Below are positions 60,568-64,000 of a DNA stretch of 64,000 nucleotides, one piece after another. The position numbers and the translations under genes were made by a program. The stretch is from NCBI GenBank assembly GCA_965153355.1, contig OZ231128.1, positions 6,138,001 to 6,202,000 on the forward strand, written 5' to 3'. The notes below the pieces were generated by a model that was given only the letters and a program-made list of their open reading frames with translations, did not search any database and had not been told where the DNA came from. Position 1 is the stretch's first letter. Each line of letters begins with the position of its first letter. The DNA is from Flaccisagitta enflata. Taxonomy: Eukaryota; Chaetognatha; Sagittoidea; Aphragmophora.

Positions 60568-62449
60568 ACTTTTGATCGAGTGATCGGTTTTTAAAAATTC
60601 TTTCGAATCTGGAATATTGAGACAAAAATACACGGAAATTTGGGGTCTCTAAGAAGTAGATAATGACGTTTTCTTAAAGAGAGCCGCGTAAGAAATCGAG
60701 TCTCCGTCAAGCAAAACTAAGAGCGTCTAGATCGGTGGTGATTTACACAAGAAATGAAAATAACCTTAACCAAATATAGTAGAAATTCACCTATATCCCA
60801 CCCCCCTAATAGATTTAAGGGACTCGGCTGGGGGAATGCGGACACCTGGCCCCCCCTTTTTTCTATTAGGTAAAATTTTAACCAAATTTGGGCTGAGTTG
60901 GTGGTCCCGATCAATGCCAGAAGACAGCTCTAACAATACCCTTACCCTAAAATAAATTGTATCTCATAAAATACACTAAAAAAGTTTTTAAGATAGAAAA
61001 AATATGATACATTTAGTAAAAAGTATATACCTAAGGAATTTTGATAGTGTTTCAAAAAACCATATTTTAGGTATGTATGTGTATGTAATGGAAGCTTACA
61101 CTATATAAATGTCCATATTCTTTTCAATTTTTCTTTAAATTTTTCTTTTATTTTGATTTTGGTAATTGTATGAGTTTTCTAGTATGAATTGTTGCACATG
61201 TCACACCTGTCGTGACTCTAGACACTTCAGGGGGCGAGTTTTTTTTTCAAACCGAGATGAGATCCCAGCCTTATGATTTCTAAGTTGTAGCTGTTTTAGT
61301 TGTAGCTATCTATTTCTAAGTTGTAGCTGTTTCTAGTCGCGTGCTACGCGACTGTACACCCCGCTTTGTCGGTTGGTCAGTTGGTTTGTCGGTCCCCTTT
61401 GTACTTTTTCGGCGTTTTTGAGCCTACTGCTCCTACCCAAATACTCAAGTGACTTTCTCCAGCACTGCTCCTGCCCACCCGCACGCGACTGGGGTAGCCG
61501 TGTATCCAGCCTTGTTTTTTTCTTTCTTTTTTTCATATTTTTTTAAAACTCGCTTCATACTATATTTCAGTAATTGTATTGGACATGATTGAAACAACAT
61601 GCGAAAATTTTATTCCACAAATTTTCGAACAGATCACTGTTCTTCATCAGGTGGCAAAGAAATGAGAAATGAGACAAAGTTAGGCCAGTACGAGTACTAG
61701 TTACAATAACGAAATGAGCTGGCTACCTTTTTTGTGGCTGAGTAGACCCAAAATATGAAGGTTTGCATCAATTTGGGGGCTCTGGCTTGAAAAAAACCCC
61801 GCGAAACAGCCAAAAAACGAAAATACCATATTTCGGGCATTTTTCATAGCAATTTTTAGGTAATTCGCTTGAAAATCTTATCATTACCCATGGGATACTT
61901 ATCTAAACTTAGTTTTTTTTAATTCTTTAAAGCATCCCTTAGCATAAGCTGTATATCTGTCCATTTCAAAAATACTACCTTACCTTATCATGGCAAAATC
62001 TAGTCAAAATAAAGAGAATGAGCAATCATTTGGGACCAAATCAAAAACAATTTTGTTTCACTGACTTTTCTGTAAAAAGACTTTTTCAATCTCATTGATT
62101 GAGATAAGATCAAAGAAAAACTGTTCAAAGTTATCTTTGGTGCATTCAGAAATGTGTAATCGCATCAACTGTCATCTGAAAACCAAAATTACATATAACA
62201 AACAAGAAGGTAAAAAATAGCTTCAATCTGATATGCAGATGACTAAAAATTTTGAATAGTAAATAGGGAAATCAAATTGACAAATTGAATGAGCCAAGAA
62301 TATGAATATGTTTTTGGAGGTAGCTAATGCCAATAAAACTGAATCCGATTCAATGATAAAGTTTAGAATAAAGTCTAAAAAACATTTTAATATCTGTAAC
62401 TAAGCAATACTTTCAAGTGACACTAGCTTCCAGCCATGATAAACTTTAG
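60568..62449. other. AT-rich sequence, no gene recognised
   Basis: No N6AMT1 continuation exon and no other coding exon is supported. It holds one dispersed repeat (61328-61518). Confidence 0.55.
61328..61518 (-). repeat. dispersed ~200-bp repeat
   Basis: tctagtcgcgtgctacgcga on the left; ggtagccgtgtatccagcct then tgttttt on the right. It is the reverse orientation of 46212-46430. Confidence 0.75.
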
Positions 62450-62730
62450 TCAAACAAATAATCCATTTTGGGCAGGCTCATCAAGCTGAGGTGGCCATAA
62501 ATGATTAGGAGAAAATGCCATATAAAGTGAATGATTGGAAAAATCTGAGTGCAGAGTGTAAGGGTGGAACATTAAATCAAAAGACCGTTTCATATGCAAA
62601 CTTTTTTGAAAATGGATGATAACATTGAACAATTCTTTCGCCAAACTAAAACCTTTTTGAAAAAAAAATACTCTTTCAAAGAGTACAAAATTCTGGGTTT
62701 TACAATATGAGTAGATGGCACCTTCAAACA

Positions 62731-63978
62731 TTACTCTGACATATTTGAGCCAATCAGTTGTGCCCACATAGCTTCAATGATCTCACGATTGAGTAGTGCA
62801 AAAACCAAATCTTTCCTACTGACATTTTTTGCCAGAGTAACTGAAGGTCTGATTTCAAGGATGTGCTTCCTTTCAAAGTCATCAACAACTTTTTCATTGG
62901 GATACATCCAATATGTTTTCTCTTGATCATCTTTTGCTCTGGTTTTCATTGTGGCAAGCGCTTGCAGGCAAATGCTATCTTGTTGCGGATCATATGATTG
63001 CACCAATCCAAGATTCCAGCCATCTTTCTGCAATGTGATAACAAATTCTTCTTCTTGTAATGGCCAACTGAAGTCTCTCAGCGGCTTCTCTGCAGGTGCC
63101 CTAGACCTCTTGGCCTGCTTATTGGCTGACTGATTTCCAACTGACTCAGAAACAACATAGATATCTTCCACAGTTATAATTTCTTGGTCACATGGGTCAA
63201 CCATGTGCAAAGCAAGCGGATTTTTGTACATTTGTTTGGCAGTGATATTGTATTGCTTAAAATAGACAAAATCACTTGGCATTTCTGAAAACAAGGCTTT
63301 TTTCAACTTCACTTCCCATTGCACATGGCCAACTGATCCTGCTCACTCAGTTTTTTGATTCTGTCATAGCACTTTTTAACCTCAGCTTGAGATGAGAAAG
63401 GTGCAATGTACTTGTGCTTTGTTCCGTTTTGCACACACAAGGAAATCAGTTTATTCTTGGTCATATCTCTTGTCAGCTTGTCCGCTTCAGTGTCTGTCAA
63501 TGCCAATTTGGATTTCATAATCTCCTTTTGATTTTTCGACCAATTTGCTTCAATTTCATAAACTTCCTTTTGTTGGACCTTCAGCTCCTTGTCTTTCAAC
63601 ATGTCGGCTCCCTTGTTACCAAATGCAAGATCTGAACTTGTTTTAAGCACAAGTCTGTCACTGATGGCTTGGAAAGCAGAGCCTCCTTTGCTTTTAAGCT
63701 GTTGAGATAGATGTCCAAAATAGTTTTCTCCAACTTTATTGTCCGCAGGGATTTTTTCTAGCTGCTCTTCAGTGAAGATTTCTGACAGAGGCTTTAAGTG
63801 TCTCTCCCAAGGTTCCCGCTGCTTTTTTTTCTGAGTATTCCAGAAAATCTTGACCAAATTCATATTGAATTCCACGTTGTCTGGACAGAGTTGCAGCAAG
63901 CTGTTTCATCAAAGCCTGCTTTGCGCTTTCCAGTTTGTCAGCATCAAATTGCCAGAGATATTTGTAAAATGACTGCAT
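62731..63978 (-). pseudogene. frameshifted transposon-like ORF (continues past window)
   Basis: Three minus-strand reading frames continue each other: about 63978-63823 (MQSFYKYLWQFDADKLESAK..., possibly open upstream), 63822-63309 (REPWERHLKPLSEIFTEEQL...) and 63324-62731 (ends MWAQLIGSNMSE). The first shift coincides with an A8 run (63823-63830 on plus as T8); the second lies in 63309-63324. Together they would give roughly 410 aa. Lys/Gln-rich in the first part; the last part has EEEFVITLQKDGWNLGLV and YWMYPNEKVVDDF, of a kind I associate with transposon-borne proteins in sponge and cnidarian genomes; this is an impression, not an assignment. No catalytic motif found. The frameshifts could be sequencing errors. 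Confidence 0.45.
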
Positions 63979-64000
63979 CCATTCTTGTTTGTACTGTTTT

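Overview
The window is animal (metazoan) nuclear DNA. Its genes are split by short spliceosomal introns. The recognised products are conserved animal proteins: TMEM33, mitochondrial ribosomal protein L45, ERH, metaxin, tubulin cofactor D, the FERRY subunit C12orf4 and N6AMT1/HemK2. A secreted protein with a fibroblast-growth-factor-like beta-trefoil sits inside an intron. An FGF-type gene points to Metazoa; the compact genes, abundant foldback MITEs and an azoreductase-type gene would suit a non-bilaterian animal, but the species cannot be fixed from the sequence. All exon structures were worked out by hand from reading-frame phase, GT/AG sites and remembered family sequences.

Layout, left to right. 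1-2011: last four exons of TMEM33 (+). 2195-2716: minisatellite. 3652-7676: MRPL45 (+, 5 exons). 8130-8435: single-exon ERH (+). 9877-14169: unrecognised 738-aa acidic, disordered protein (+, 4 exons). 14772-17433: metaxin (+, 8 exons). 17714-17902: 62-aa CUE-like protein (+). 18061-25068: TBCD (+, 8 exons). 25686-31136: gene-poor block bounded by split direct repeats (A1...B1A2...B2). 31359-32710: unrecognised 167-aa protein (-, 3 exons), head-to-head with C12orf4. 33078-45492: C12orf4/FERRY4 (+, 11 exons), whose 7.3-kb intron 4 holds a complete antisense FGF-like gene (36346-40825, 5 exons). 45764-46919: azoreductase/flavodoxin-fold enzyme (+, 2 exons). 47499-56966: unrecognised 950-aa acidic Ser/Asp-rich protein (+, 2 exons), whose intron contains a 6.2-kb LTR element (47723-53900) in the opposite orientation, with no pol gene but a FLYWCH-finger ORF. 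57425-58116: first two exons of N6AMT1 (+), followed by a 2.3-kb long-TIR element. 62731-63978: broken transposon-like ORF (-).

The genes are mostly unrelated housekeeping functions: mitochondrial translation and outer-membrane import, tubulin folding, early-endosome mRNA transport, and methylation of translation release factor. They are packed head-to-tail, and two have the poly(A) signal overlapping the stop codon. Most introns and intergenic gaps are filled with foldback or TIR elements flanked by TA (pogo/Tc1-like), 8-bp (hAT-like) or possible 3-bp (PIF-like) duplications, and with simple repeats.
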